Shown: positions 1 to 5,669 of the stretch, piece by piece
Position numbering within the stretch: the stretch's first letter is position 1
Layout of the letters: every line of letters begins with the position of its first letter
Origin: Desulfobacteraceae bacterium
GTDB taxonomy: Bacteria; Desulfobacterota; Desulfobacteria; Desulfobacterales; Desulfobacteraceae
NCBI GenBank assembly: GCA_003354055.1
Contig: PIVQ01000501.1
Span: forward strand, 1 to 5,669
Length of the DNA: 5,669 bases
Direction of reading: 5' to 3'
Program-made: the position numbers and the translations under genes
The notes under the pieces: generated by a model
Told to the model about the DNA's origin: nothing
Databases searched by the model: none
Seen by the model: only the letters and a program-made list of their open reading frames with translations

Positions 1-1658
1 GCGCTCTTTTTGATTTCCTCGCTGCTGGTATTCATCTCATCCGAAGACTTATGGACCTGCTGGATGGATTCGGTGATTTCCTGGGCAGCGGACGATCCCT
101 GGCCGACCTGGTCATTGGCCTCGCTGATCCCCTGGGAGACATTGGCTGTATTCTGCGCAATCTCCCGTGTGGCAATGGACTGCTCCTCAATGGCAGAGGC
201 AATGGTGTTAACGATACTGTTCACGTCAGAGACAATGCCTGAAATCCCCTGAATAGCTGCGACCGATGCTGTGGCGGATTCCTGAATTTCATCTACCTGT
301 GTCTGGATATCCATGGTGGCCTCAGAGGTCTGCTTTGACAACTCCTTTATTTCATTGGCCACAACGGCAAAGCCCTTGCCGGCCTCTCCGGCCCGGGCAG
401 CCTCGATGGTGGCATTAAGGGAAAGCAGATCTGTCTGGGAGGAAATCTCCCGTATGGTTTCAGTAACCTGGCCGATGGCAGAGGCCACACGGTCCAGACG
501 TCCCATCTGCTCTGCGGCATCATCGGACTGGGACACGGCCTTTTCCACAACGCCTTTTGCGGTTTCCGTGTTCTTGGCAATTTCATTGATGGTAGCGGTC
601 ATCTGTTCCACAGCCGTAACCACGGAGTTGGTATTCTGGGCAGAGTTTTCCATGGAATCGGATACCGATGCCATGTTGATGCTCATCTCTTCTGCAGATG
701 CAGCCACAATATTGGATTTTTCCGCATTTGACGCCGCACTTCCCGACATCTGGTCTGAAAATGCAGATAGATCCTCTGCCGAGGTATTCAGGGTATTGAC
801 GCCTTTTTTGATCTCCTGCACCATCTCTTTGAGCCGCTGGCTCATCTCATTCATGGCCCGTACCATGATCCCCAGTTCATCCTTGTTTTTAATCTCCAGG
901 GTATTTAAAAAGTTGCCCTCGGAAATCTCATGGACATGGTCTACGGTCAGCTTCAAAGGCTTGGTAATGGACCGTGTGATGGTCACGGCAATACCGATGA
1001 TAAGAATGACCATGACACTGCCGATGATGAGAAACACTCTTTTAATGGTAGAGGACAGATGCTCGGCAATACCACCCATGGCATAGTGAAAATCCTTCAG
1101 CATGTCAGGCAGTTGATCCACAATGGTGTTGATCTCCGATACGATTGTCTGTTTTTTTACGGTATCGGTTTCCTTAACATAGGTCTCTACCAGAGATGTC
1201 CATTGGGTTGTCATGCCGTGACCTTTATCCGTTACCCCCACCATCTTCGTCAGCAGGGGATTGCCCATCAGGGTTTTGACCAGGTTTGCAGCGGCAACCT
1301 GGCTGGCCTGGGGCGCTTGCGTCTTTCGAACTTCGGCAACCGTCTCATCCACGGACAGTCCCTTTTCCATGAGCCGGTAAATGTTGCCGATGGAACCGTC
1401 TCTCTGGCTGATGAGGACAAGCGTTTCCCGGAATCGGTCAAGGTGTGATGACTGGCCCGTGGCTACGAATTTTTCAAATTCAAATTTTGCAGTACCGATA
1501 AAGACTTCATATTGGAAGGCCGATTTTTCAATGCCGCCGATCTGACTGATTTTCCCGAAAAAGGTAAAACTCACCAGGATCAGAAATCCGGTTGATGCAA
1601 TTGACAATAAAATAATCAATGAAATTTTCTTACCCACGGAATTGGTGAACATCTTCAT
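1..1658 (-). CDS. Methyl-accepting chemotaxis protein, C-terminal end outside window
   Basis: Transmembrane chemoreceptor that would sense a ligand outside the inner membrane and control the CheA/CheW kinase. 552 codons are visible and no stop is reached before the left edge. Layout: short cytoplasmic N-terminus, TM1 about residues 12-34, a mostly helical extracytoplasmic domain about 36-207 that I cannot assign to a named sensor family, TM2 about 208-228, HAMP about 229-283 (Pro234, DELG at 260-263), then the coiled-coil signalling domain. The conserved hairpin tip is at about 408-441 ([18 protein letters not shown], then [11 protein letters not shown]). Likely methylation sites include the Glu pairs 323-324 and 491-492, each set among small residues. 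Aligned to E. coli Tsr from memory, the stretch between HAMP and tip is about 21 residues (three heptads) longer, so this is a longer class than 36H. The start at 1658 is chosen for its AGGGAGG site. The frame stays open for 44 more codons upstream (ATG at 1790), but that extension is Gly-rich, has no ribosome binding site and would displace the normal MCP N-terminus. Ligand unknown. Confidence 0.96.
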   Translation of the reverse strand, partial: MKMFTNSVGKKISLIILLSIASTGFLILVSFTFFGKISQIGGIEKSAFQYEVFIGTAKFEFEKFVATGQSSHLDRFRETLVLISQRDGSIGNIYRLMEKGLSVDETVAEVRKTQAPQASQVAAANLVKTLMGNPLLTKMVGVTDKGHGMTTQWTSLVETYVKETDTVKKQTIVSEINTIVDQLPDMLKDFHYAMGGIAEHLSSTIKRVFLIIGSVMVILIIGIAVTITRSITKPLKLTVDHVHEISEGNFLNTLEIKNKDELGIMVRAMNEMSQRLKEMVQEIKKGVNTLNTSAEDLSAFSDQMSGSAASNAEKSNIVAASAEEMSINMASVSDSMENSAQNTNSVVTAVEQMTATINEIAKNTETAKGVVEKAVSQSDDAAEQMGRLDRVASAIGQVTETIREISSQTDLLSLNATIEAARAGEAGKGFAVVANEIKELSKQTSEATMDIQTQVDEIQESATASVAAIQGISGIVSDVNSIVNTIASAIEEQSIATREIAQNTANVSQGISEANDQVGQGSSAAQEITESIQQVHKSSDEMNTSSEEIKKS

Positions 1659-1662
1659 TTTG

Positions 1663-1669
1663 CCTCCCT
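1663..1669 (-). promoter_or_regulatory. Ribosome binding site of the MCP gene
   Basis: The minus strand reads AGGGAGG, then CAAA, then ATG. This near-perfect Shine-Dalgarno sequence decides the start at 1658 over the in-frame upstream ATG at 1790, which has only AT-rich sequence in front of it. Confidence 0.8.
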
Positions 1670-1681
1670 GTTGATTTCGTC

Positions 1682-1718
1682 GCTTCAGCCCGGCGATCAC
1701 ACCCTCTCCCACTGAAGC
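1682..1718. repeat. Inverted repeat in the MCP leader
   Basis: GCTTCAG at 1682-1688 and its exact complement CTGAAGC at 1712-1718 could form a 7-bp stem with a 23-base loop. If transcription starts near 1786, this lies in the 5' leader of the MCP mRNA, about 24 bases upstream of the start codon. There is no T-run, so it is not a terminator. It may be chance. Confidence 0.25.
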
Positions 1719-1792
1719 CATACACGTCCCCCGGCCATCTGCTGCATGCCCCCCACCGGCACCGGCAGCGGCAATCCCGGGAATTCTCATTT

Positions 1793-1821
1793 TGTATAAT
1801 AAATCAGCATCTTACCACCAA
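1793..1821 (-). promoter_or_regulatory. Weak promoter candidate for the MCP gene
   Basis: On the minus strand, TTGGTG (1816-1821) and TATACA (1793-1798) are separated by 17 bases, within an AT-rich patch that also contains TATTAT (1796-1801). Matches to the sigma-70 consensus are partial. It would give a leader of roughly 125 bases. I did not find a convincing sigma-28 or sigma-54 promoter, although flagellar or chemotaxis genes often use these. Confidence 0.25.
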
Positions 1822-1903
1822 TAAACAAAGTTCACAAGAAAAACCATCGGATCACACCTAAACCTGAGATTGAATTTCGCCCCGGAGATTCTGTTTCGGA
1901 TTC

Positions 1904-1932
1904 ATGACAGCATGGCCCGGATATGTTATATT
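1904..1932 (+). promoter_or_regulatory. Sigma-70-like promoter of the hydroxylase operon
   Basis: ATGACA (1904-1909) matches TTGACA at five of six bases. TATATT (1927-1932) matches TATAAT at five of six. The spacer is exactly 17 bases. Transcription would start near 1939, leaving a leader of about 44 bases before the GTG start at 1983. It is the best promoter-like element in the intergenic region and faces the operon. Confidence 0.55.
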
Positions 1933-1939
1933 ACTCGGG
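1916..1939. promoter_or_regulatory. Imperfect palindrome over the -10 box, possible operator
   Basis: CCCG (1916-1919) and CGGG (1936-1939) flank an inner ATAT, GTT, ATAT palindrome. The right half carries a few extra bases, so symmetry is imperfect. It covers the proposed -10 element and start point, where a repressor would block transcription. No regulator gene is visible in the window, so its function is inference. Confidence 0.25.
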
Positions 1940-1955
1940 TTTTAATTTACCCATG

Positions 1956-1969
1956 GTTAAAGGATTAAC
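1956..1969. repeat. Short perfect inverted repeat before the first operon gene
   Basis: GTTAA (1956-1960), four bases AGGA, then TTAAC (1965-1969). It sits in the leader just before the ribosome binding site. It could be half of a regulator site or a weak hairpin, but five-base arms in AT-rich DNA are easily due to chance. Confidence 0.2.
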
Positions 1970-1975
1970 AAAGGA
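1970..1975 (+). promoter_or_regulatory. Ribosome binding site for the GTG start at 1983
   Basis: AAAGGA lies seven bases before GTG. An in-frame TGA at 1977-1979 closes the frame immediately upstream, so no earlier start is possible. This fixes the unusual GTG start of the FAD subunit. Confidence 0.65.
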
Positions 1976-1982
1976 CTGACAA

Positions 1983-2768
1983 GTGTTTGAATTAAAAGAG
2001 TTTTGCGCCGCAGAAAGCCTGGATCAAGCCGACCAGCTGCTGCATCAGGATAAGAAAAATGTAATCCTGGGCGGCCTGTGGATGCGGATGGGCACCCGGC
2101 AATATCACACCGGCATTGATCTTTCCGGATTAGGACTGGACCGAATCTACGATGCGGGAGATTATATTGAACTCGGTGCCACGACCTGTCTGCGCCAGGT
2201 AGAGACAAGCTCCCTTCTGGAAAAAAATTTCGGACCGGTATTAAAAGATGCGGTATCCCATATTGTGGGGGTTCAATTCAGAAACCTGGCCACGGTTGGC
2301 GGATCCATCTTTTCAAGATTCAGCTTTTCAGAATTGGCCACGGCACTCCTGGTTCTGGATACCCGGGTGCATCTCCACCGGGGCGGTATCATTCCTCTGA
2401 CGAATTTCCTGGAAACCTCTCCGGGCAGGGATATCCTGGTCAAATTATCCATTCCCAAGCAGGAGCTCAACACGGCCTATCTGAGCCATCGCATGAGCGC
2501 CACTGATTTTCCGGTATTGGCCGCGGCGTTGAGCCGAACCCGCGGAACCTGGAAAATCGCCATGGGCGCTCGTCCTTCCCGGGCGAAGCTGGCCCTTAAG
2601 ACGGCGGCACTGCTGCCGGAGAATCCAACACCCACTCAGGTGGATGCGGCCTGCACCACCCTTTTACAGGAGCTTTCCTTCGGCAGTAACCAGCGGGGCA
2701 GCAAAGCCTATCGTGAACACCTGGCAAAGGTGCTGGTAAAAAGGGGGATCCAAGCCATATGCAAATAA
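1983..2768 (+). CDS. FAD-binding subunit of a molybdenum hydroxylase
   Basis: Medium subunit (261 aa) of a three-part xanthine dehydrogenase-type enzyme. It holds the FAD that passes electrons from the [2Fe-2S] clusters to the final acceptor; cytoplasmic, with no signal peptide. The N-terminal FAD-binding domain spans about residues 1-155. Its first phosphate loop is LGGLWMRMG at 29-37, where most relatives have a form like AGGTDL. The second is NLATVGGSIF at 101-110, followed by RFSFSEL, where relatives usually have an ASP-D-L type motif. The C-terminal domain, about 165-261, resembles the CO dehydrogenase flavoprotein C-terminal domain, with TDFPVLAAALS near 174 and an Arg-rich SKAYREHLAKVLVKR tail. 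It is somewhat shorter than CoxM/XdhB (about 285-295 aa) and resembles the compact form seen with SDMH systems (YgfM-like). There is no Cys cluster for an extra 4Fe-4S centre as in 4-hydroxybenzoyl-CoA reductase. It starts with GTG, and its stop overlaps the next gene by 10 bases. The physiological acceptor is unknown. Confidence 0.9.
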   Translation: MFELKEFCAAESLDQADQLLHQDKKNVILGGLWMRMGTRQYHTGIDLSGLGLDRIYDAGDYIELGATTCLRQVETSSLLEKNFGPVLKDAVSHIVGVQFRNLATVGGSIFSRFSFSELATALLVLDTRVHLHRGGIIPLTNFLETSPGRDILVKLSIPKQELNTAYLSHRMSATDFPVLAAALSRTRGTWKIAMGARPSRAKLALKTAALLPENPTPTQVDAACTTLLQELSFGSNQRGSKAYREHLAKVLVKRGIQAICK

Positions 2769-3229
2769 CTCAGATTAAAATTGAGATCAACGGCACGGTA
2801 TATGAGGAAGAGATCGCCCCTGATTTGGTACTCATAGATTTCCTACGACACTTAGGATTTTTCAGCATCAAACAGGGCTGCGACACCTCCAATTGCGGAT
2901 TGTGCACCGTCTGGATGGACGGCACCCCGGTACTTTCCTGCTCCGTACTGGCGGCCCGGGCCAACGGCAAAATTATCACCACCATAGAAGGTGTCCAGGA
3001 GGAAGCCGCAGCCTTTGGCCGATTCATGGCAGACCAGGGGGCGGACCAATGCGGATTCTGCAGCCCGGGACTTGTCATGAATATCCTTGCCATGGAGCGA
3101 GAGCTTACCGCTCCAACCCCAGACGAAATCAAACATTATCTCGCCGGGAACCTCTGCCGGTGTACCGGATATGCAAGCCAGATGAGGGCCATTGATGCCT
3201 ATCTGGCAGCCAAAGGGGGTGAGGTATGA
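2759..3229 (+). CDS. Two-[2Fe-2S] electron-transfer subunit of a molybdenum hydroxylase
   Basis: Small subunit (156 aa), the electron relay between the Mo site and FAD. The N-terminal plant-ferredoxin-type domain (about 1-75) binds one cluster through Cys41, Cys46, Cys49 and Cys61, in the context KQGCDTSNCGLCTV. The C-terminal four-helix domain (about 80-150) binds the second through Cys98, Cys101, Cys133 and Cys135 (QCGFCSPG and NLCRCTGY). Gln97 sits next to the Mo-proximal cluster, as in the family. All eight ligands are present and the length is normal for CoxS/XdhC-type subunits. The SNCGLCTV form, in place of the commoner GxCGACTV, is one I associate with enzymes of anaerobic Firmicutes. 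It overlaps the FAD gene by 10 bases and the Mo gene by 4 (ATGA), with AAGGGGGA 10 bases before its ATG. Family assignment is certain; the enzyme's substrate is not. Confidence 0.96.
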   Translation: MQITQIKIEINGTVYEEEIAPDLVLIDFLRHLGFFSIKQGCDTSNCGLCTVWMDGTPVLSCSVLAARANGKIITTIEGVQEEAAAFGRFMADQGADQCGFCSPGLVMNILAMERELTAPTPDEIKHYLAGNLCRCTGYASQMRAIDAYLAAKGGEV

Positions 3230-5511
3230 AATATGTAAACAAAGCAATCCCCAAGCTGGATGCCATGGCCCTGGTTACGGGAAAACCCGTGTATACCGAT
3301 GATATGGCGCCGGCCAACTGCCTGATTGTCAAAGTGCTGCGAAGCCCACATGCCTTTGCAAGGATTTCCAATATCAAAAAGGAGACAGCCGAACAACTGC
3401 CCGGTGTGGCCTGTGTGCTCACACATGAAGATGTGCCGAAGAACCGGTTCACCATGGCGGGGCAGTCCTTTCCCGAACCCAGCCCCTATGACCGGTTGAT
3501 CTTAGAGAAACTGGTCCGGTATGTGGGGGATCCGGTTGCCATTGTGGCGGCCCGGACCGAAAAGCAGGCAGACCACGCACTGAAGGCGATTAAAGTCACC
3601 TACGATGTTCTGGATCCGGTGCTGGATCCGGACCAGGCTCTGGACCATCCTTCCATCATCCATCCTGAGGATGATTACCATGTCAACTTTGACATTGGCA
3701 ATGATGTGACGCGGAACCTCTGCAGTTCAGGGGAGTTTTCTTCAGGTGATGTGGATGCGGCCTTTGAGCAGGCCGAGGTGATGGTTGATCAGACCTACGA
3801 GACAAAGGCCAACAACCAGGCCATGATGGAGACCTTCAGAACCTTCACTCACCTGGATCATGCAGGCCGCCTGACCATAGTCTCCGCCACCCAGATCCCC
3901 TTCCATGTCAGAGCCATTACTGCCCGCGCCCTGAACATCCCCAAACAGCAGATCCGGGTAATCAAGCCCAGGATAGGGGGCGGATTCGGTGCCAAGCAGA
4001 CCCTGGTCAGTGAACTTTTCCCAGCGCTTGTGACCCTGAAAACAGGTAAACCTGCAAAAATGATCTTTACCAGGGGAGAGAGCTTTACCGCCTCAACCAG
4101 CCGTCATGCTATGAAAATACGGATTCGGCTGGGTGCGGACAAAAAGGGTAATCTTCTGGGCATCCATGTGGATACCCTGTCCAATACCGGCGCATACGGT
4201 GAACACGGGCCAACTACAGTGGGACTGTCCGGTCACAAGACAATGCCGCTTTATAACAAGGCCAAAGCAATCAAATTCACCTATAATGTGGTCTATACAA
4301 ATACCATGTCCGCTGGTGCCTTCAGAGGCTACGGCGCCACCCAGGGTACCTTTGCCATGGAATCGGCCATGAATGAACTGGCGGAAAAACTTTCCATGGA
4401 TCCCCTGGAACTTCGGCTGAAAAACCTGGTGGAACAAGGCGAGGTTATGCCCGGGTATTACGGGGAAAAGCTCAACGCCTGCACTCTGGATCAATGCATC
4501 AGCCACGGCAAGGAACTGATCGGCTGGGATGAAAACTATCCCTGCAAAAAAATCTCCGAATCCCGTGTCCGGGCTCTTGGTGCAGCCATCACCATGCAGG
4601 GATCCGGCATATCTAACATTGATACAGCCTCGGTGGAAATCCGCCTCCAGGACGATGGGTTCTATACCCTGATGATCGGTGCGGCAGACATGGGCACGGG
4701 ATGCGATACCATCCTGGCCCAGATGGCGGCTGAAATCCTTTGCTGTGATATGGATCGAATCATCGTCAGCCAGGTGGATACGGATCACTCTCCCTATGAT
4801 ACCGGCTCCTATGCCTCCTCCACCACCTTTATCACGGGTATGTCCGTGGTCAAGGCCGGCAAGGATATGATAGAACAGATGATCAAAGCTGCCGCCGGGA
4901 AATTAAACACGGATTCCGAAGATCTGGAGTTCAACGGCAGCGCTATTTTTGCAGGATCGCAGGACAGTGATACATCCATCACCATAGAAAATCTGGCACG
5001 TGGGCTGGCCGTGGGTCACGGGGCCTGCCTGACCGCCGTTGCCACCCATGCAAGCCCGATCTCCCCCCCGCCCTTTATGGCAGGATTTGCGGAAATCGAA
5101 CTGGACCTTGAAACCGGAAAAGTTGATGTGATTGATTATGTGGGTGTGGTGGACTGCGGCACCCCCATCAATCCCAATCTGGCCCGGGTTCAGACCGAGG
5201 GCGGTATTGTCCAGGGTATCGGCATGGCCCTGTACGAGGACATCACCTATAACAAATCAGGAAAGATGATGAACGCAAGCTTTATGCAGTATAAAATTCC
5301 CTCACGGCTGGATATCGGAGATATACGGGTGGACTTTAAAAGCTCCTATGAACCCACCGGACCTTTTGGGGCCAAATCCATCGGTGAAGTGGTCATCAAC
5401 ACCCCGCCACCGGCCATTGCCAATGCCATTGCCAATGCCTGCGGGGTAAGGCTTCGCAAGCTGCCCATGACTGCCGAAGATGTGCTGATGGGGATTCTTC
5501 ATGACAGTTAA
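3226..5511 (+). CDS. Molybdopterin-binding catalytic subunit, xanthine dehydrogenase family
   Basis: Large catalytic subunit (761 aa, usual length) that binds Mo-molybdopterin (probably the cytosine dinucleotide form) and hydroxylates the substrate with oxygen from water. The N-terminal hammerhead domain is about 15-130 (LVTGKPVYTDD, VLRSPHAFARI, GDPVAIVAA), followed by the two-lobed Mo domain. Visible cofactor and active-site motifs are ATQ at 221-223, GGGFGAKQ at 251-258, AGAFRGYGATQ at 363-373, GSYASSTT at 527-534 and GPFGAKSIGE at 712-721. Glu721 is the expected catalytic base (bovine XDH Glu1261). By motif alignment Gln223, Phe254 and Arg367 match bovine Gln767, Phe798 and Arg880, while Gln258 replaces Glu802. 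There is no AYRCSFR loop, so it is not a CO dehydrogenase. There is no in-frame UGA, so any selenium would be a non-selenocysteine ligand. ATGA overlap with the 2Fe-2S gene; it overlaps yqeB by 11 bases. Best guess is a purine-type hydroxylase; nicotinate or another N-heterocycle is possible. Confidence 0.95.
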   Translation: MKYVNKAIPKLDAMALVTGKPVYTDDMAPANCLIVKVLRSPHAFARISNIKKETAEQLPGVACVLTHEDVPKNRFTMAGQSFPEPSPYDRLILEKLVRYVGDPVAIVAARTEKQADHALKAIKVTYDVLDPVLDPDQALDHPSIIHPEDDYHVNFDIGNDVTRNLCSSGEFSSGDVDAAFEQAEVMVDQTYETKANNQAMMETFRTFTHLDHAGRLTIVSATQIPFHVRAITARALNIPKQQIRVIKPRIGGGFGAKQTLVSELFPALVTLKTGKPAKMIFTRGESFTASTSRHAMKIRIRLGADKKGNLLGIHVDTLSNTGAYGEHGPTTVGLSGHKTMPLYNKAKAIKFTYNVVYTNTMSAGAFRGYGATQGTFAMESAMNELAEKLSMDPLELRLKNLVEQGEVMPGYYGEKLNACTLDQCISHGKELIGWDENYPCKKISESRVRALGAAITMQGSGISNIDTASVEIRLQDDGFYTLMIGAADMGTGCDTILAQMAAEILCCDMDRIIVSQVDTDHSPYDTGSYASSTTFITGMSVVKAGKDMIEQMIKAAAGKLNTDSEDLEFNGSAIFAGSQDSDTSITIENLARGLAVGHGACLTAVATHASPISPPPFMAGFAEIELDLETGKVDVIDYVGVVDCGTPINPNLARVQTEGGIVQGIGMALYEDITYNKSGKMMNASFMQYKIPSRLDIGDIRVDFKSSYEPTGPFGAKSIGEVVINTPPPAIANAIANACGVRLRKLPMTAEDVLMGILHDS

Positions 5512-5669
5512 AAATCTAACCATAGGAATCAAAGGCGGAGGAGACCTTGCCACCGGCATTGCCCTTCGCCTTTACAGATCAGGTTTTACCCGGTTGTTCA
5601 TGATGGAAGCCCATGAGCCGACAGTAATCCGCCGTAAAGTTGCCTTTGCCTCTGCCGTTTACCAGGACC
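5501..5669 (+). CDS. yqeB: YqeB-family selenium-dependent molybdenum hydroxylase accessory protein, N-terminal part
   Basis: Only the first 56 codons are in the window; the rest lies beyond the right edge. The N-terminus reads like a dinucleotide-binding beta-alpha-beta unit, with IGIKGGGDLATGIALRL at about 8-24, and continues with EAHEPTVIRRKVAFASAVYQ at about 36-55. This matches what I recall of the EF2563/YqeB family (GAGDLATG, then a P-T-IRR-V-FA-AVY stretch). Members of this family occur with hydroxylases believed to need a labile selenium at molybdenum, and YqeB is used as a genomic marker of that trait. Its exact biochemical role, perhaps in inserting or activating the selenium-containing cofactor, is not established to my knowledge. 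It overlaps the Mo subunit gene by 11 bases, which suggests co-translation with the enzyme it serves. The family call rests on a short but characteristic segment. Confidence 0.85.
   Translation, partial: MTVKNLTIGIKGGGDLATGIALRLYRSGFTRLFMMEAHEPTVIRRKVAFASAVYQD

Larger units (their letters stand above)
1659..1982. other. Divergent intergenic region, no gene seen
   Basis: 324 bases between the start codons of the MCP gene and the hydroxylase operon. The half next to the MCP gene (about 1680-1785) is GC-rich. The half next to the operon (about 1790-1980) is AT-rich and contains the promoter-like elements. The only extended open frame is the 44-codon upstream continuation of the MCP frame, which I judge non-coding. 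No tRNA, obvious riboswitch or intrinsic terminator was found; none is needed between divergent genes. Confidence 0.7.

Noticed and set aside
313..1086. Plus-strand open frame of 257 codons, Ser/Met-rich
   Set aside because: It lies antisense to the MCP signalling domain, whose minus-strand translation is strongly conserved. Its composition is what the reverse complement of MCP codons produces.
1953..1979. Eight-residue leader peptide frame (ATG at 1953, TGA at 1977) before the FAD gene
   Set aside because: It has no ribosome binding site of its own, no regulatory codon run and no attenuator hairpin; it is probably chance.
1983..2768. 4-hydroxybenzoyl-CoA reductase-type FAD subunit
   Set aside because: Its four Cys residues (8, 69, 224, 260) are scattered and no 4Fe-4S insertion loop is present.
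4093..4788. Minus-strand open frame of 231 codons
   Set aside because: It is wholly antisense to the Mo subunit, which shows clear family motifs throughout this stretch; the frame shows no recognisable domain.
5063..5069. Run of seven C, possible phase-variation or frameshift site
   Set aside because: The frame is intact across it and encodes a Pro run (SPPPF); seven bases is short and no alternative product is indicated.
5413..5436. Tandem 12-base repeat GCCATTGCCAAT x2
   Set aside because: It encodes AIANAIAN in a helix whose alanine-rich pattern is normal for the family C-terminus; not a separate element.
1983..5511. Aerobic CO dehydrogenase (coxMSL), because the gene order FAD, 2Fe-2S, Mo is the same
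   Set aside because: The Mo subunit has AFRGYG where CoxL has the active-site AYRCSFR loop, so the catalytic Cys is missing.
3226..5511. Selenocysteine in the hydroxylase
   Set aside because: There is no in-frame UGA in the Mo subunit. Any selenium dependence would be through a labile cofactor, not Sec.

Overview
The window holds two divergently transcribed units separated by a gene-free stretch of about 320 bases. The left unit, on the minus strand, is a methyl-accepting chemotaxis protein (MCP) whose C-terminal end runs off the left edge. The right unit, on the plus strand, is a tightly packed operon. It encodes the FAD, 2Fe-2S and molybdopterin subunits of a three-part molybdenum hydroxylase of the xanthine dehydrogenase family. 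These are followed by the first 56 codons of yqeB, a marker gene for selenium-dependent molybdenum hydroxylases (SDMH). All three junctions in the operon overlap (10, 4 and 11 bases), which points to co-transcription and translational coupling.

How the genes would work together: the Mo subunit hydroxylates a (probably heteroaromatic or purine-like) substrate using water as the oxygen source. Electrons then pass through the two [2Fe-2S] clusters of the small subunit to FAD on the medium subunit and on to an unknown acceptor. YqeB-family proteins accompany hydroxylases thought to carry a labile, non-selenocysteine selenium at the Mo site. The full maturation set (yqeC, a mobA/ygfJ-like cytidylyltransferase, an xdhC-like factor, selD) would be expected to the right of or elsewhere beyond this window. 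The active-site pattern fits the xanthine dehydrogenase/purine hydroxylase branch rather than CO dehydrogenase or 4-hydroxybenzoyl-CoA reductase, but the substrate cannot be fixed from sequence.

Organism: moderate GC, a long-signalling-domain MCP and a hydroxylase that looks like versions I know from anaerobic Firmicutes suggest an anaerobic bacterium. A sulfate-reducing member of the Desulfobacterota is my best guess; this is inference. The codon and base composition of the hydroxylase operon does not look obviously different from that of the MCP gene.

The intergenic region contains a good sigma-70-like promoter for the operon (ATGACA, 17 bases, TATATT), overlapped by an imperfect palindrome that could be an operator. 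It also holds a weaker promoter candidate and a strong ribosome binding site for the MCP gene. I see no RNA genes, mobile elements or CRISPR arrays. The most interesting content is the putative selenium-dependent hydroxylase system; it is a recognisable but sparsely characterised type rather than a wholly new one.
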